From Asanoa ishikariensis (lineage in GTDB: Bacteria; Actinomycetota; Actinomycetes; Mycobacteriales; Micromonosporaceae), in NCBI RefSeq assembly GCF_900107455.1, contig NZ_FNQB01000007.1:1-64000 (forward strand): a DNA stretch of 64,000 bases. Direction: 5' to 3'. The notes beneath the pieces were generated by a model. That model saw only the letters and a list, made by a program, of their open reading frames with translations. It ran no database searches and was not told the DNA's origin. Positions 16,776 to 24,994 of the stretch are shown here, piece after piece. Made by a program: the position numbers and the translations under genes. How positions within the stretch are numbered: position 1 is the first letter of the stretch; the number at the start of each line of letters is the position of its first letter.

Positions 16776-17270
16776 TCAGTCGTCGGCCGTCTTGCTCAGC
16801 ACCTTGAACCCCGCGTCGAGATCGACGTTCCACTCGGCGTTGGCGGCGTCGCGGACGTCGACCTCGTAGGCGACGCCGTCGTCGCCGGCCTCCACCGAGG
16901 TCACCGTGCCACCGCCGACGGCCGCCACGGCCGCCTGCTCGGCCGAAGCCCGCTCGGCGGCGCTCAGCACCCGGTCGTCGCTGTCGGAGGCGTCCTGGCC
17001 GACCACCTTGAGGTCCTTGTCGAGGGCGACGTCCACCTCGGTGCCGTCGGCCTTGCGGACCTCCACCTCGTACGCCTCACCGGGGTCGTCGCTGGTCTCG
17101 ACGTCCTCCACCGTCCCCGGGACCGCCTGGGTGGCCGCGTTGGCGACCCGCTCGCGCTCGCCGCCGTCGACGTCGGAGGCGCTGGCCGTGGTGGCCCACA
17201 CCGTCCCACCGATTCCGAGGACGACGACGGCCGCGACGGTGGAGATGAGAACGCGCTTGGGAATCTTCAT
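16776..17270 (-). CDS. Exported double-PepSY domain protein
   Basis: 164 residues. An N-terminal hydrophobic anchor or signal (residues 7-27, VLISTVAAVVVLGIGGTVWA) is followed by two PepSY modules, each an Ala-rich helix ending in Gly-Thr-Val, then YEVEVRKADGTEVDVALDKD and YEVDVRDAANAEWNVDLDAG. PepSY proteins are thought to inhibit proteases or bind signals outside the membrane. The gene follows the sensor kinase by 57 bases in the same direction, so it may act as accessory ligand or output of that two-component system. Confidence 0.85.
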   Translation of the reverse strand: MKIPKRVLISTVAAVVVLGIGGTVWATTASASDVDGGERERVANAATQAVPGTVEDVETSDDPGEAYEVEVRKADGTEVDVALDKDLKVVGQDASDSDDRVLSAAERASAEQAAVAAVGGGTVTSVEAGDDGVAYEVDVRDAANAEWNVDLDAGFKVLSKTADD

Positions 17271-17327
17271 GGGACGCAGCGTGCCTGAAGGTCCCTGAAA
17301 CCCACCTGAATGCGCCTGAAGTCCGTT

Positions 17328-18617
17328 TCAGGAAGGGAGTCGTACGACGAACCTGGCCCCGCCGAGCGCCGACGACGAGACCGCGACGGTCCCGCCGTGG
17401 GCCGTGACGATCTCCTTGACGATCGCCAGGCCAAGACCGCTGCCGCCGGCATCCCGGGTACGCGCCTCGTCGAGCCGCACGAACCGCTCGAACACCCGCT
17501 CCCGCGCCGGCACGGGCACCCCGAGACCGTCGTCCTCGACCACGAGCTCGACCGAGCCGCCCGCCGACCGGACCGCCACGGCCACCTGCCCCTCGGCGTG
17601 CCGGGCGGCGTTGTCGACGAGGTTGCGCACCACCTGGCCGAGCGCGGTCGGGTCGCCCCGCACCCGCCCGGCCCCGACGCCGGCGGTGTCGACCTCTAGC
17701 CCGGTCCGGGCGACGCGGCGCGCCTCCGCCAGGGCCAGGTCGTCCAGGTCGACGTCGTGCGGTGCGGCGGCGACTCCGCGGGTGAGCAGCAACAGTTGCG
17801 ACACGAGCCGCTGCATGCGGGCCGACTCCTCCAGCACGGCGTCGGCGAGGTCGCCTTCGGGCAGGGCGCCGGGGTGGTCCCGGGCGACCTCGGCCGCCTG
17901 GCGGATGGAGGCCAGCGGCGAGCGGAGCTCGTGGGAGGCGTCGGCGACGAACCGCTGCTGCCGGTCGCGGGCGTCTTCCAGCCGGCCGAGCATCTGGTTC
18001 ATGGTGCGGGCCATGCGGTGGACCTCGTCGCGGGAACGCGGTTCGGGCACCCGCCGGTCGAGCCGGTCACCGGTGATCTCCTCGACCTCGCGCCGGATGC
18101 GCTCGATCGGGGCCAGCGCCCGGCCGGCGACCACCCACACCGTGCCGCCGACCAGCAGCAGGAGCGCCGGCACACCGACCACCAGCGGGGTGACCAGAGC
18201 GGCTGTCGAGTCGGCGACCTCCTCCAGGGAGACGGCGACGGAGACGACGTAATCCTGAGCGTCGGAACTCACGACCAGATAGCGGTCGTCGGCGCCCTCG
18301 ATCGTCGCCGAGCGCCTGTCCTCCGTGGGCAACGGCTCGCGCAGCGGCTGGGACGCACGCAGGACCGTGCCGTCGGTGGAGGCCACCTGCCAGACGAGGT
18401 CGTCCACCTCGTCGTCCGCCGGCCCCGCCGCGGGCAGGCCCGAGACCGCGATCTGCTCGGCGAGGCCCGTGGCGCGCTGCTCGGCCGTGGCCTCCAACCC
18501 GTCGCGCAGCGACGCGCGCATGAGTGCCACGAGGGCGAGCGCGCCCAGCAGCAGGGCGACCGCGACCACGAGCACGGCCACCGCCGTCGTGCGCAGGCGC
18601 ACCGAGGCCTCAGCCAT
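17328..18617 (-). CDS. Two-component sensor histidine kinase
   Basis: 429 residues. Membrane helices near 10-32 and 148-172 flank an extracytoplasmic sensor loop. They are followed by HAMP (PIERIRREVEEITGDRLDRR), HisKA with phospho-acceptor His in FVADASHELRSPLASIR, and HATPase with VVRNLVDNAARHA, DDGLGVPVP and GGSGLGLAIVKEI. ATG 18617 overlaps the response regulator stop by 8 bases, so the pair is translationally coupled. The signal is unknown. A PepSY protein encoded next may modulate the sensor loop. Confidence 0.93.
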   Translation of the reverse strand: MAEASVRLRTTAVAVLVVAVALLLGALALVALMRASLRDGLEATAEQRATGLAEQIAVSGLPAAGPADDEVDDLVWQVASTDGTVLRASQPLREPLPTEDRRSATIEGADDRYLVVSSDAQDYVVSVAVSLEEVADSTAALVTPLVVGVPALLLLVGGTVWVVAGRALAPIERIRREVEEITGDRLDRRVPEPRSRDEVHRMARTMNQMLGRLEDARDRQQRFVADASHELRSPLASIRQAAEVARDHPGALPEGDLADAVLEESARMQRLVSQLLLLTRGVAAAPHDVDLDDLALAEARRVARTGLEVDTAGVGAGRVRGDPTALGQVVRNLVDNAARHAEGQVAVAVRSAGGSVELVVEDDGLGVPVPARERVFERFVRLDEARTRDAGGSGLGLAIVKEIVTAHGGTVAVSSSALGGARFVVRLPS

Positions 18618-19269
18618 TGCGCAGTCGGTACCCCGCGCCGCGCAGGGTCTGGATCGCCTCTCGACCGACCTTGTTCCGCAGATGCCCGACGTACACCTCG
18701 ACGATGTTGGGATCGCCCACGAAGTCGACGTCCCAGACCCCGTCGAGGATCTGCCGTTTCGAGACCACGTCGCCCGGGCGGCGGGCCAGGAACGCGAGCA
18801 GCGCGAACTCGCGGGCGGTGAGCTCGACCTCGACGCCGGCCCGCCACACCCGCCGGGCGGCGGGGTCGAGCCGGATGTCGCCGACCTCGAGCGTGGCGGG
18901 CCGCTCGCGCGCGCCCCGCCGGGCCACGGCCCGCAGGCGCGCAACGAGCACGGGGAAGGAGAAGGGCTTGGTCAGGTAGTCGTCGGCGCCGGTGTCGAGC
19001 CCCTCCACCTGATCCCACTCGCCGTCCTTGGCGGTGAGCATCACGATCGGGGTCCAGTCCCGCTCCGCGCGCAGCGTCGCGCAGACCTGGTAGCCGTTCA
19101 GGCCCGGCAACATCAGGTCGAGGACGATCGCGTCGTACGCGTTCTCGCGCGCCAACCACAGCCCGTCGGTGCCGTCGTGGGCCAGGTCGACCGCGAAGCC
19201 TTCCGCCACGAGCCCGGCCCGCAGGGACGCGGCGAACCGCTTCTCGTCGTCGACGACGAGCACGCGCAT
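18610..19269 (-). CDS. OmpR-family response regulator
   Basis: 219 residues. Receiver domain: DDEK acidic pocket near residues 7-10, phospho-acceptor Asp in VLDLMLPGLNGY, Thr in VMLTAKD and Lys in YLTKPFSF. The C-terminal winged helix has LTAREFALLAFLARRPGDVV and VEVYVGHLRNKV. It is the cognate regulator of the kinase overlapping its 3' end. ATG 19269 is preceded by GGAGGAG. It probably activates its own operon and the PepSY gene. Confidence 0.93.
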   Translation of the reverse strand: MRVLVVDDEKRFAASLRAGLVAEGFAVDLAHDGTDGLWLARENAYDAIVLDLMLPGLNGYQVCATLRAERDWTPIVMLTAKDGEWDQVEGLDTGADDYLTKPFSFPVLVARLRAVARRGARERPATLEVGDIRLDPAARRVWRAGVEVELTAREFALLAFLARRPGDVVSKRQILDGVWDVDFVGDPNIVEVYVGHLRNKVGREAIQTLRGAGYRLRNG

Positions 19270-19331
19270 GAGCTCCTCCGAGGGCGGTCGGGAAGGACCA
19301 TCCTGGCCTACCCGGCTGAACCCGCGCTGAA

Positions 19332-19772
19332 TCAGCGCGCGACGAGGCGAACGACCTCTTCGACCAGCTCGTCCAGGCGATCGCGCACCGATGTGCCGTA
19401 CACCTCGGCGGTGATCTCGAGGTTGCGCCGCCGGCTGTAGGTCTGGTCGGCTCCGACGACGAGTTTGCCGGATCGGAGGTGCAGGCCTGTTTCGAGCAGC
19501 GAGATGGGTGCCGACGAACCCGCCGGGAACCACATGAGGATCAGGTCGGCGGCCTCGAGGGCGTGCAGTTCCCAACGGATCTGCTGGTCGAGCTCGGCCG
19601 GGTCGAAGTCCGGGCGCCGGGGGTTGAGCAGGACCAGGTCGTCGTGACCGGCCAGCGCCCGGATGACGTCGGCCTGCCAGTCCGGTGCCGCGCCCAGGTC
19701 GATGGCGCCACCCAGGAAGACCCGTTTCCCTGGCACGTCGACCGAGCCGGGTGGGCCGATCACCACCGTCAC
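19332..19772 (-). CDS. Nucleoside 2-deoxyribosyltransferase-like protein
   Basis: 146 residues from GTG 19772, whose GTGA overlaps the stop of the preceding gene. The motif KRVFLGGAIDLGAAPDWQ is the N-terminal hallmark of the deoxyribosyltransferase-like family (Nuc_deoxyrib_tr_2); LLNPRRPDFD, an Asp-Leu-Ile-Leu-Met-Trp-Phe strand and SLLETGLHL follow, the latter with the likely catalytic Glu. Such proteins exchange or hydrolyse nucleoside bases, but many members are uncharacterised. No signal peptide. Confidence 0.75.
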   Translation of the reverse strand: MTVVIGPPGSVDVPGKRVFLGGAIDLGAAPDWQADVIRALAGHDDLVLLNPRRPDFDPAELDQQIRWELHALEAADLILMWFPAGSSAPISLLETGLHLRSGKLVVGADQTYSRRRNLEITAEVYGTSVRDRLDELVEEVVRLVAR

Positions 19773-20743
19773 CGGGTTACCTCGGGCTCTCCCGGCGTCA
19801 GCTTTCCTTCCGCGTTCAGCGTCCAGATCGTGGTCGCTTCGCCGGTCGGGCAGCACGTCATGTCGCTCTGGCGGAACCAGACCTCGTGCGCGACCGCCGT
19901 GCCCGGCCTGAGCTCGAGCTTGTCGAACAGCGTCGGCAGGACTCCGTCTTCCTGCTGCTGCCCGTTGATCACGCCGAGCACCCGGAGCTCGTCCACTCCG
20001 CCAACATAGACGACGTACGCCCGCGCGATGCGCCCCGCGGCCAACCCACTGCCGGTCGTGCAGTCGAGCAACACCGCCACCTCGTCGGTGCCGTCGCCGT
20101 CGACGTCGCCGCGCACCTCCTCGCCGGAGAACACGTCGATGTGCGCCTCGCCCCACCGGCCCGAGTTGGTCACCGCACCGCCTTGCGACAACCGCACGAG
20201 CCCGTCCACACCGCAGAACTCCCCGGGTACGCATACGCCGTCCCAATCCGCGGCGATGGCGGCGTCGACACCCTGGCGCCCGCAGTCCGGCACGCCCTCC
20301 GTGGGTGGGGCGGACGTAGCGGCGGCGCAACCTCTGACCGCCCGAAGCTCGTCGGGCAGCCGGGTGCAGAGCTCGTCGTCCTCACCGAACTGACGCCAGT
20401 AGTCGTCGACCGTCCACTGCCAGGTGCCGTCCACGTACCGCAGGACGACCCAACCCGCGCGGCCGTTGTCGAACGAGACGTCGGCATGCGCCCAACCCGG
20501 CGCGCACGTGACGGCACCGTCGACCCGCACCGTCACCGACGATCCTTCGAAGATGACCGGTGCCAGCTCCGTCGCGCGGGCGGCGAACTCGTCCCCGCTC
20601 GGACACGGCGGGTGGGCACCGGCCGGCGGGGGTGCGGTGGTCGACGGTCTGTTGAGGAAGACGGCCGTCGCCACCAGAGCCAGGGTCAGCAGTGTGCAGC
20701 CCGCCAGCAGCCACCATCGGCGACGCCTCAGCCAGGAGAACAT
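19769..20743 (-). CDS. Membrane-anchored extracytoplasmic protein of unknown function
   Basis: 324 residues. A basic start (FSWLRRRRWW) leads into a hydrophobic helix at about 11-31, then a Pro/Thr-rich linker and an extracytoplasmic domain rich in Cys (ten or more). Visible pieces are a GRAGWVVLRYVDGTWQWTVDDYW repeat and a VDGDGTDEVAVLLDC stretch that resembles an FG-GAP calcium-binding loop. I do not recognise a defined family. The gene overlaps the deoxyribosyltransferase-like gene by 4 bases, so the two are coupled. ATG 20743 is preceded by a 165-base gap to the divergent TIR gene. Confidence 0.65.
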   Translation of the reverse strand: MFSWLRRRRWWLLAGCTLLTLALVATAVFLNRPSTTAPPPAGAHPPCPSGDEFAARATELAPVIFEGSSVTVRVDGAVTCAPGWAHADVSFDNGRAGWVVLRYVDGTWQWTVDDYWRQFGEDDELCTRLPDELRAVRGCAAATSAPPTEGVPDCGRQGVDAAIAADWDGVCVPGEFCGVDGLVRLSQGGAVTNSGRWGEAHIDVFSGEEVRGDVDGDGTDEVAVLLDCTTGSGLAAGRIARAYVVYVGGVDELRVLGVINGQQQEDGVLPTLFDKLELRPGTAVAHEVWFRQSDMTCCPTGEATTIWTLNAEGKLTPGEPEVTR

Positions 20744-20908
20744 GATCGACCGCCTCAGCCGGCAAACGTTGTGGGAAATCCAACCAACCGGATTCCTCCG
20801 GCAGTACCCACTTAGGGGTGAGGCCCAGCGACGATCGCCAATTCGCCCATCCGATCATCGGAAACAACGGGCGGATCGGGTTACCGGGGTATCCGGTATC
20901 AAATACGT

Positions 20909-23686
20909 ATGCGCCGGCCGGCACCTGAGCACTTCGATGCGTTCATCTCCTACAGCCAGGCCCTCAGCGGAGAGCTCGCGACCCAGCTCCAACGCTGGCT
21001 GGAACGGTTCGCGACGCCCTGGTACCGGCCGCGCACACAACGAATCTTCCGCGACTACACCAACCTGTCCTCGACCCACGACCTCACAGGCGCCATCTAC
21101 GACGCGCTGGCGATTTCCCGCTTTCTCGTGATCCTCGCGTCGCCGGCGGCGGCGCAGTCGAAATGGGTGAACAACGAGGTCACGTGGTGGCGTGAGAACC
21201 GACCGGCCGAGCAGGTCATCGTCGTGCTGACCGCCGGGGAGCTTCGGTGGGACGACGAGGCGAACGACTGGCACTGGGACGAGACGACGCCCCTGCCACC
21301 GGCCGCGCGCGGGATGTTCACCAGCCAACCACTGTGGACAGACCTGAGCTCGATCGGGGACGCGCGTGAGCTCGACCGGTCGAATCCCGTGCTGCTCAAC
21401 AGCGTCGCGCAGATAGCCGCGCGGCTCCGGAACACGGAGCTGGACCAGCTCGTCGGCGAACACATCCGGCTCCGGCGGCGCACCCGTAACACCATCCGAG
21501 CGGTTGTCGCCACCCTCACGATCCTGCTCCTCGCGACCCTCGCGGCGACCTGGGTGGCAGTGGACCAGCGCGACAGCGCGGTCGAGGCGGCCCGGATCGC
21601 GGTGTCGCGCCAACTCCTTGCCGAGTCGTCCAGCTTGCAGCTCCTCCAGCCCGGGCTCGCCCGACAACTGATGGCCGCCGCCTATCGGATGGCGCCGAAC
21701 GACCAGACCTACGGGGCGCTGCTGCAGAGCCCGGCCATGCCGGGAATGCTCCAGCGGGACGAGGACGTCAGCGCGGTCGCCTACACCGCGGACGGCCGGA
21801 CCCTCGCGGTCGCGGACGGCGACTCGATCTCGCTGATCGACACCACGGACGACGCGACCGTGAGCGTCCTTGCGGGCTTCGGACTCGGCGTGTCCGACAT
21901 CGGCTTCGACCGGTCGGGTCGGCGGCTCGTCGGCACCGGACGCGACGGGACGATCCGCGTCTGGGACCTCGCCGATCGGGAGAACCCGCGGCTGGTCGGG
22001 AGTACGTCCGTCGACGGCTCGATCGACCAGCTCGCGCTCAACGCCGACGGCACCCGGCTCGCGACCGTCGAACGCGGTCAGACCTGGCGGCTGTGGGACG
22101 TCAGCGACGCGGCGCCACCGACGGTCCTGGCGACCCTGCGGGGCCCCGGCACCACCGGCTCCCCGGTCATCGCGCTGACCGACGACGGTGCGCTCCTGGC
22201 GACCACGGACGAAGAAACCGGAATCCTGCTCTACAGCCTCGCGTCTCCGCGCAGCCCGAAGCTGGCGGCGACGCTCACCGGCCACACCGGCGTCGTCGAG
22301 ACCCTCGACTTCAGTCCGGGCGGTGCCGTGCTGGCATCGGGCGGCGCGGACGACACCGTCCGCCTGTGGGGCACGTCGAACCCGGGCAAGCCGCGACCCC
22401 TGCCTGCCCTCGTCGGACATGCGGGCAAGGTCGGCGTCGTGGCCTTCAACCGGGACGGAAGCCGGCTGGCGTCCGCCGACTGGACCGGCTCGGCGCGCAT
22501 CTGGGACACGTCCGACCCGGTGCGTCCCCCACTCGTCGCGGAGTTGGCGGGTCATCGCGAGTTCGTCAACGACGCGGCTTTCAGCCCCGACAGCCGGGTG
22601 CTGGCGACCGCGAGCAGCGATGACACCGTGCGGCTGTGGTACGCCCAGCGACCAGGAGCGTCCATGCCGCGTGCCGAGGTCAGCGCCGGCGCGTCACACG
22701 TTTTCGCCCTCGACCCACGCGCGCCGCGGCTCCTTGCCGGCTCCGCCCTCCGGATGTGGAACATCGCAGGGTCCACGGTCCCGGAGCCGACCAGACCGCT
22801 GGTCCCGACCCGGCCGGGACCCGACGCCGCCGCGTGGTCACCCGACGGGCGCCTGCTCGCGTCGGACGCCGACGCGGAAGGCGTCCGCTTCTGGGACACC
22901 GAAAACGCGGACGACGTCCGACCGGCGGGCCGGCTCCCCATCAGCAGCGGCACCGTCGACGCCCTGGTGTTCAGCCCTCGGGACAGGACCCTGGCCGTGG
23001 CCGGGGCCGATGCAGGCGTATTTCTCAGCGACGTCACCGATCCGCGCCGGCCCGGCCCTCCACGCACGGTTCCCGTGCAGCAACCGGTCGCTGGGGGCGA
23101 CCTCGCCATCAGCGGCGACGGTAACCGTCTTGCCGTCACGACGCCCGAAGGATTCGAGTTGTGGAACATCGCCGACTGGCGGGAGCGGACACCGTCCCGC
23201 GTCGCCGCCGTCACCGACGTCGGCCGGGTCGACGCGGTCGCGTTCGCGCCCGGCACGACGAGGCTTGCCACGGCCGGGGAAGACGGACAGATCCGCATCT
23301 GGGACCACGGCTCCGACACCTGGCGACAGGTGAACAGCATCTCCGGCCACCGCGGCGCGGTCAGCGCCCTGACCTATCTGCCCGACGGCCGCACGCTGGC
23401 ATCGGGCGGCGAGGACCAGACCGTCCGCCTGTGGCGCACGCCGCCGGACGGCGACCCCGCGTCGGTCGCCACGTTCTCCGGGCACGCCACGTCCGTCTGG
23501 GGGCTGGCGGCCGCCGCGGATGGGAGCATCCTGGTCTCGGCGGACCAGAACGGATACGCGTTCGTCTGGCAACTCGACCCAGAAACGCTGCTGAGCGACC
23601 TCTGCCGGCACAGCGGTCCCTCGATCACCGCCGACCAGTGGCGGGTGTATGTCGGTGAGGCCGATTTCCGGCCACCCTGCGTCTAG
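20909..23686 (+). CDS. TIR domain - transmembrane - WD40 repeat protein
   Basis: 925 residues. Residues 8-130 form a TIR domain (FDAFISYSQ, then RDYTNLSS, FLVILASPAAAQSKWVNNE); Glu90 in that last motif aligns with the catalytic Glu of NAD-cleaving TIRs. A single membrane helix follows near 195-218, after a basic LRRRTRN stop. A helical Leu/Gln-rich stretch leads to about a dozen WD40 repeats (roughly 280-925), each ending with an RLW, RIW or RVW dipeptide context. The propeller region is probably the sensor or scaffold and TIR the effector. This architecture is common in actinobacteria and not proven to be defence. It ends with TAG sharing CTAG with the convergent gene. Confidence 0.88.
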   Translation: MRRPAPEHFDAFISYSQALSGELATQLQRWLERFATPWYRPRTQRIFRDYTNLSSTHDLTGAIYDALAISRFLVILASPAAAQSKWVNNEVTWWRENRPAEQVIVVLTAGELRWDDEANDWHWDETTPLPPAARGMFTSQPLWTDLSSIGDARELDRSNPVLLNSVAQIAARLRNTELDQLVGEHIRLRRRTRNTIRAVVATLTILLLATLAATWVAVDQRDSAVEAARIAVSRQLLAESSSLQLLQPGLARQLMAAAYRMAPNDQTYGALLQSPAMPGMLQRDEDVSAVAYTADGRTLAVADGDSISLIDTTDDATVSVLAGFGLGVSDIGFDRSGRRLVGTGRDGTIRVWDLADRENPRLVGSTSVDGSIDQLALNADGTRLATVERGQTWRLWDVSDAAPPTVLATLRGPGTTGSPVIALTDDGALLATTDEETGILLYSLASPRSPKLAATLTGHTGVVETLDFSPGGAVLASGGADDTVRLWGTSNPGKPRPLPALVGHAGKVGVVAFNRDGSRLASADWTGSARIWDTSDPVRPPLVAELAGHREFVNDAAFSPDSRVLATASSDDTVRLWYAQRPGASMPRAEVSAGASHVFALDPRAPRLLAGSALRMWNIAGSTVPEPTRPLVPTRPGPDAAAWSPDGRLLASDADAEGVRFWDTENADDVRPAGRLPISSGTVDALVFSPRDRTLAVAGADAGVFLSDVTDPRRPGPPRTVPVQQPVAGGDLAISGDGNRLAVTTPEGFELWNIADWRERTPSRVAAVTDVGRVDAVAFAPGTTRLATAGEDGQIRIWDHGSDTWRQVNSISGHRGAVSALTYLPDGRTLASGGEDQTVRLWRTPPDGDPASVATFSGHATSVWGLAAAADGSILVSADQNGYAFVWQLDPETLLSDLCRHSGPSITADQWRVYVGEADFRPPCV

Positions 23687-24732
23687 GGGAAGGCCGGCAT
23701 CACCTCGTCGTGGATGAGCTGTAGCTGCTCGTTGACCGAGGCGACATTGTCGAGGTCCCGGCCCATCAGGGCCTTCACCAGTGCGGCGTCGGTGATCGCG
23801 AAGATCAGGTGGTTGACGCCCGCGTCGACGATCTCGCTGCGCAGCTTGGCCACGCACTCCTCCGGTGTGCCCGCCACCGACAGCCGTTCGGCGACCTCCG
23901 GCGGGGTGAGGTCGATGGCGCCGGCCAGGTCTCCCTTGCCGAGTACCTCGATGACCGGCTGCAGGTCGGCCGGGTCGACTCCGTTGCGCCGGAGTTGCTC
24001 CTCGGGCATGGACGACGCGTACAGGCCGACCATACTGCGCGCCGCCTCCTTCGCCGCCGCCGAGTCGCGGCCGACCGCGAAGACGATCCAGGCTCCGATG
24101 TCCAGCGACTGCCAGTCCCGGCCCGCCTTCTCAGCGCCCTGGCGGACGTTGGAGACCAGATAGTCGTACGCCTCCCGCGTGTAGCTCAACGCGTGGTGCA
24201 CGCCGTCGGAGATCTCGCCGGCCTTGCGGAACGAGCGCGGACCACGCATCGCGCCGAGCAGCAGCGGCATCCGTTCCTGCACCGGCCGGGCGAAGGTGAA
24301 CAGGCCCGTGTACTTGTAGAACTCGCCCTCGAAGTTGATCGCGCCCTCGTCCAGCAGGGTCCGCATCACGTGGTGGGCTTCCAGCGTCCGGGACAACGGC
24401 CGGGTCTGCGCCCAGTCGATGTGGTACTGAGCGAGGAGCCCGAAGTTGCCGCAGGAGATGACGCACTCGGCGCGCCCGCCGGTCAGTTCGTCCAATGTGG
24501 CCGCCGCCTGTGCGATCAGCGTCGGCTCGCGCAGCACGACACCGGACAGCGAAGGCCCGAACCGGATGTTGGTGGTCTTGTCGGCCGCGGCGGCGAACAG
24601 CAGCCACATGTCCTTGTGCCACGTCTCATCGGCCGCGTAGCAGCCGTAGAAGCCGAGCTCGTCAGCCTTCTTGATGGACTCCATCGAGTCGGCGAGCGGA
24701 TAGTCGGGAAGCATCACATAGCTGAACCTCAT
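23683..24732 (-). CDS. LLM-class flavin/F420-dependent oxidoreductase
   Basis: 349 residues, a TIM-barrel of the luciferase-like family. Typical pieces: SMESIKKADELGFYGCYAADE, NIRFGPSLSGVVLREP, a TLDELTGGRAECVISCGNFG cofactor segment and a C-terminal GTPEECVAKLRSEIVDAGVNHLIFA. In actinobacteria many members use F420, for example methylene-tetrahydromethanopterin reductase-like enzymes. It is the last gene of a four-gene operon with Fe-S and FAD subunits, so it may feed electrons to or from that module. The stop codon overlaps the TIR gene's stop. ATG 24732 has GAGG upstream. Confidence 0.88.
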   Translation of the reverse strand: MRFSYVMLPDYPLADSMESIKKADELGFYGCYAADETWHKDMWLLFAAAADKTTNIRFGPSLSGVVLREPTLIAQAAATLDELTGGRAECVISCGNFGLLAQYHIDWAQTRPLSRTLEAHHVMRTLLDEGAINFEGEFYKYTGLFTFARPVQERMPLLLGAMRGPRSFRKAGEISDGVHHALSYTREAYDYLVSNVRQGAEKAGRDWQSLDIGAWIVFAVGRDSAAAKEAARSMVGLYASSMPEEQLRRNGVDPADLQPVIEVLGKGDLAGAIDLTPPEVAERLSVAGTPEECVAKLRSEIVDAGVNHLIFAITDAALVKALMGRDLDNVASVNEQLQLIHDEVMPAFP

Positions 24733-24742
24733 CGGGGAGTCC

Positions 24743-24994
24743 TCACTCTTCGGCGGACATCAGCTCCTCGCCGGACACGACCGAATCGGCCCAGTGGGCG
24801 TGCATCCACGCCAGGTGCTCCCACCGGCTGTCGACGATGCGGCGCGTGTCCCACGCCGGTAGGTCGTGCTGCTGGAAGTGGTCCCGCATCAGGGCGGGGT
24901 CCACTTCGTACACGTGGTCGAAGCGTTGCACCACCACGTCGTTGACCCGCCGCGGATCCGGCGGGCGTTGGGCCGACAACCGAAAACCGATCAT
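24743..24994 (-). CDS. Small protein of unknown function in the redox operon
   Basis: 83 residues with no family I recognise. It is soluble, rich in Asp, Arg, His and Trp (AWDTRRIVDSRWEHLAWMHAHW), without Cys and without signal peptide. ATG 24994 overlaps the stop of the FAD-binding gene as ATGA, and the next gene starts 10 bases after it. That tight coupling argues that it is real and works with the oxidoreductases, perhaps as a small subunit. Confidence 0.7.
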   Translation of the reverse strand: MIGFRLSAQRPPDPRRVNDVVVQRFDHVYEVDPALMRDHFQQHDLPAWDTRRIVDSRWEHLAWMHAHWADSVVSGEELMSAEE

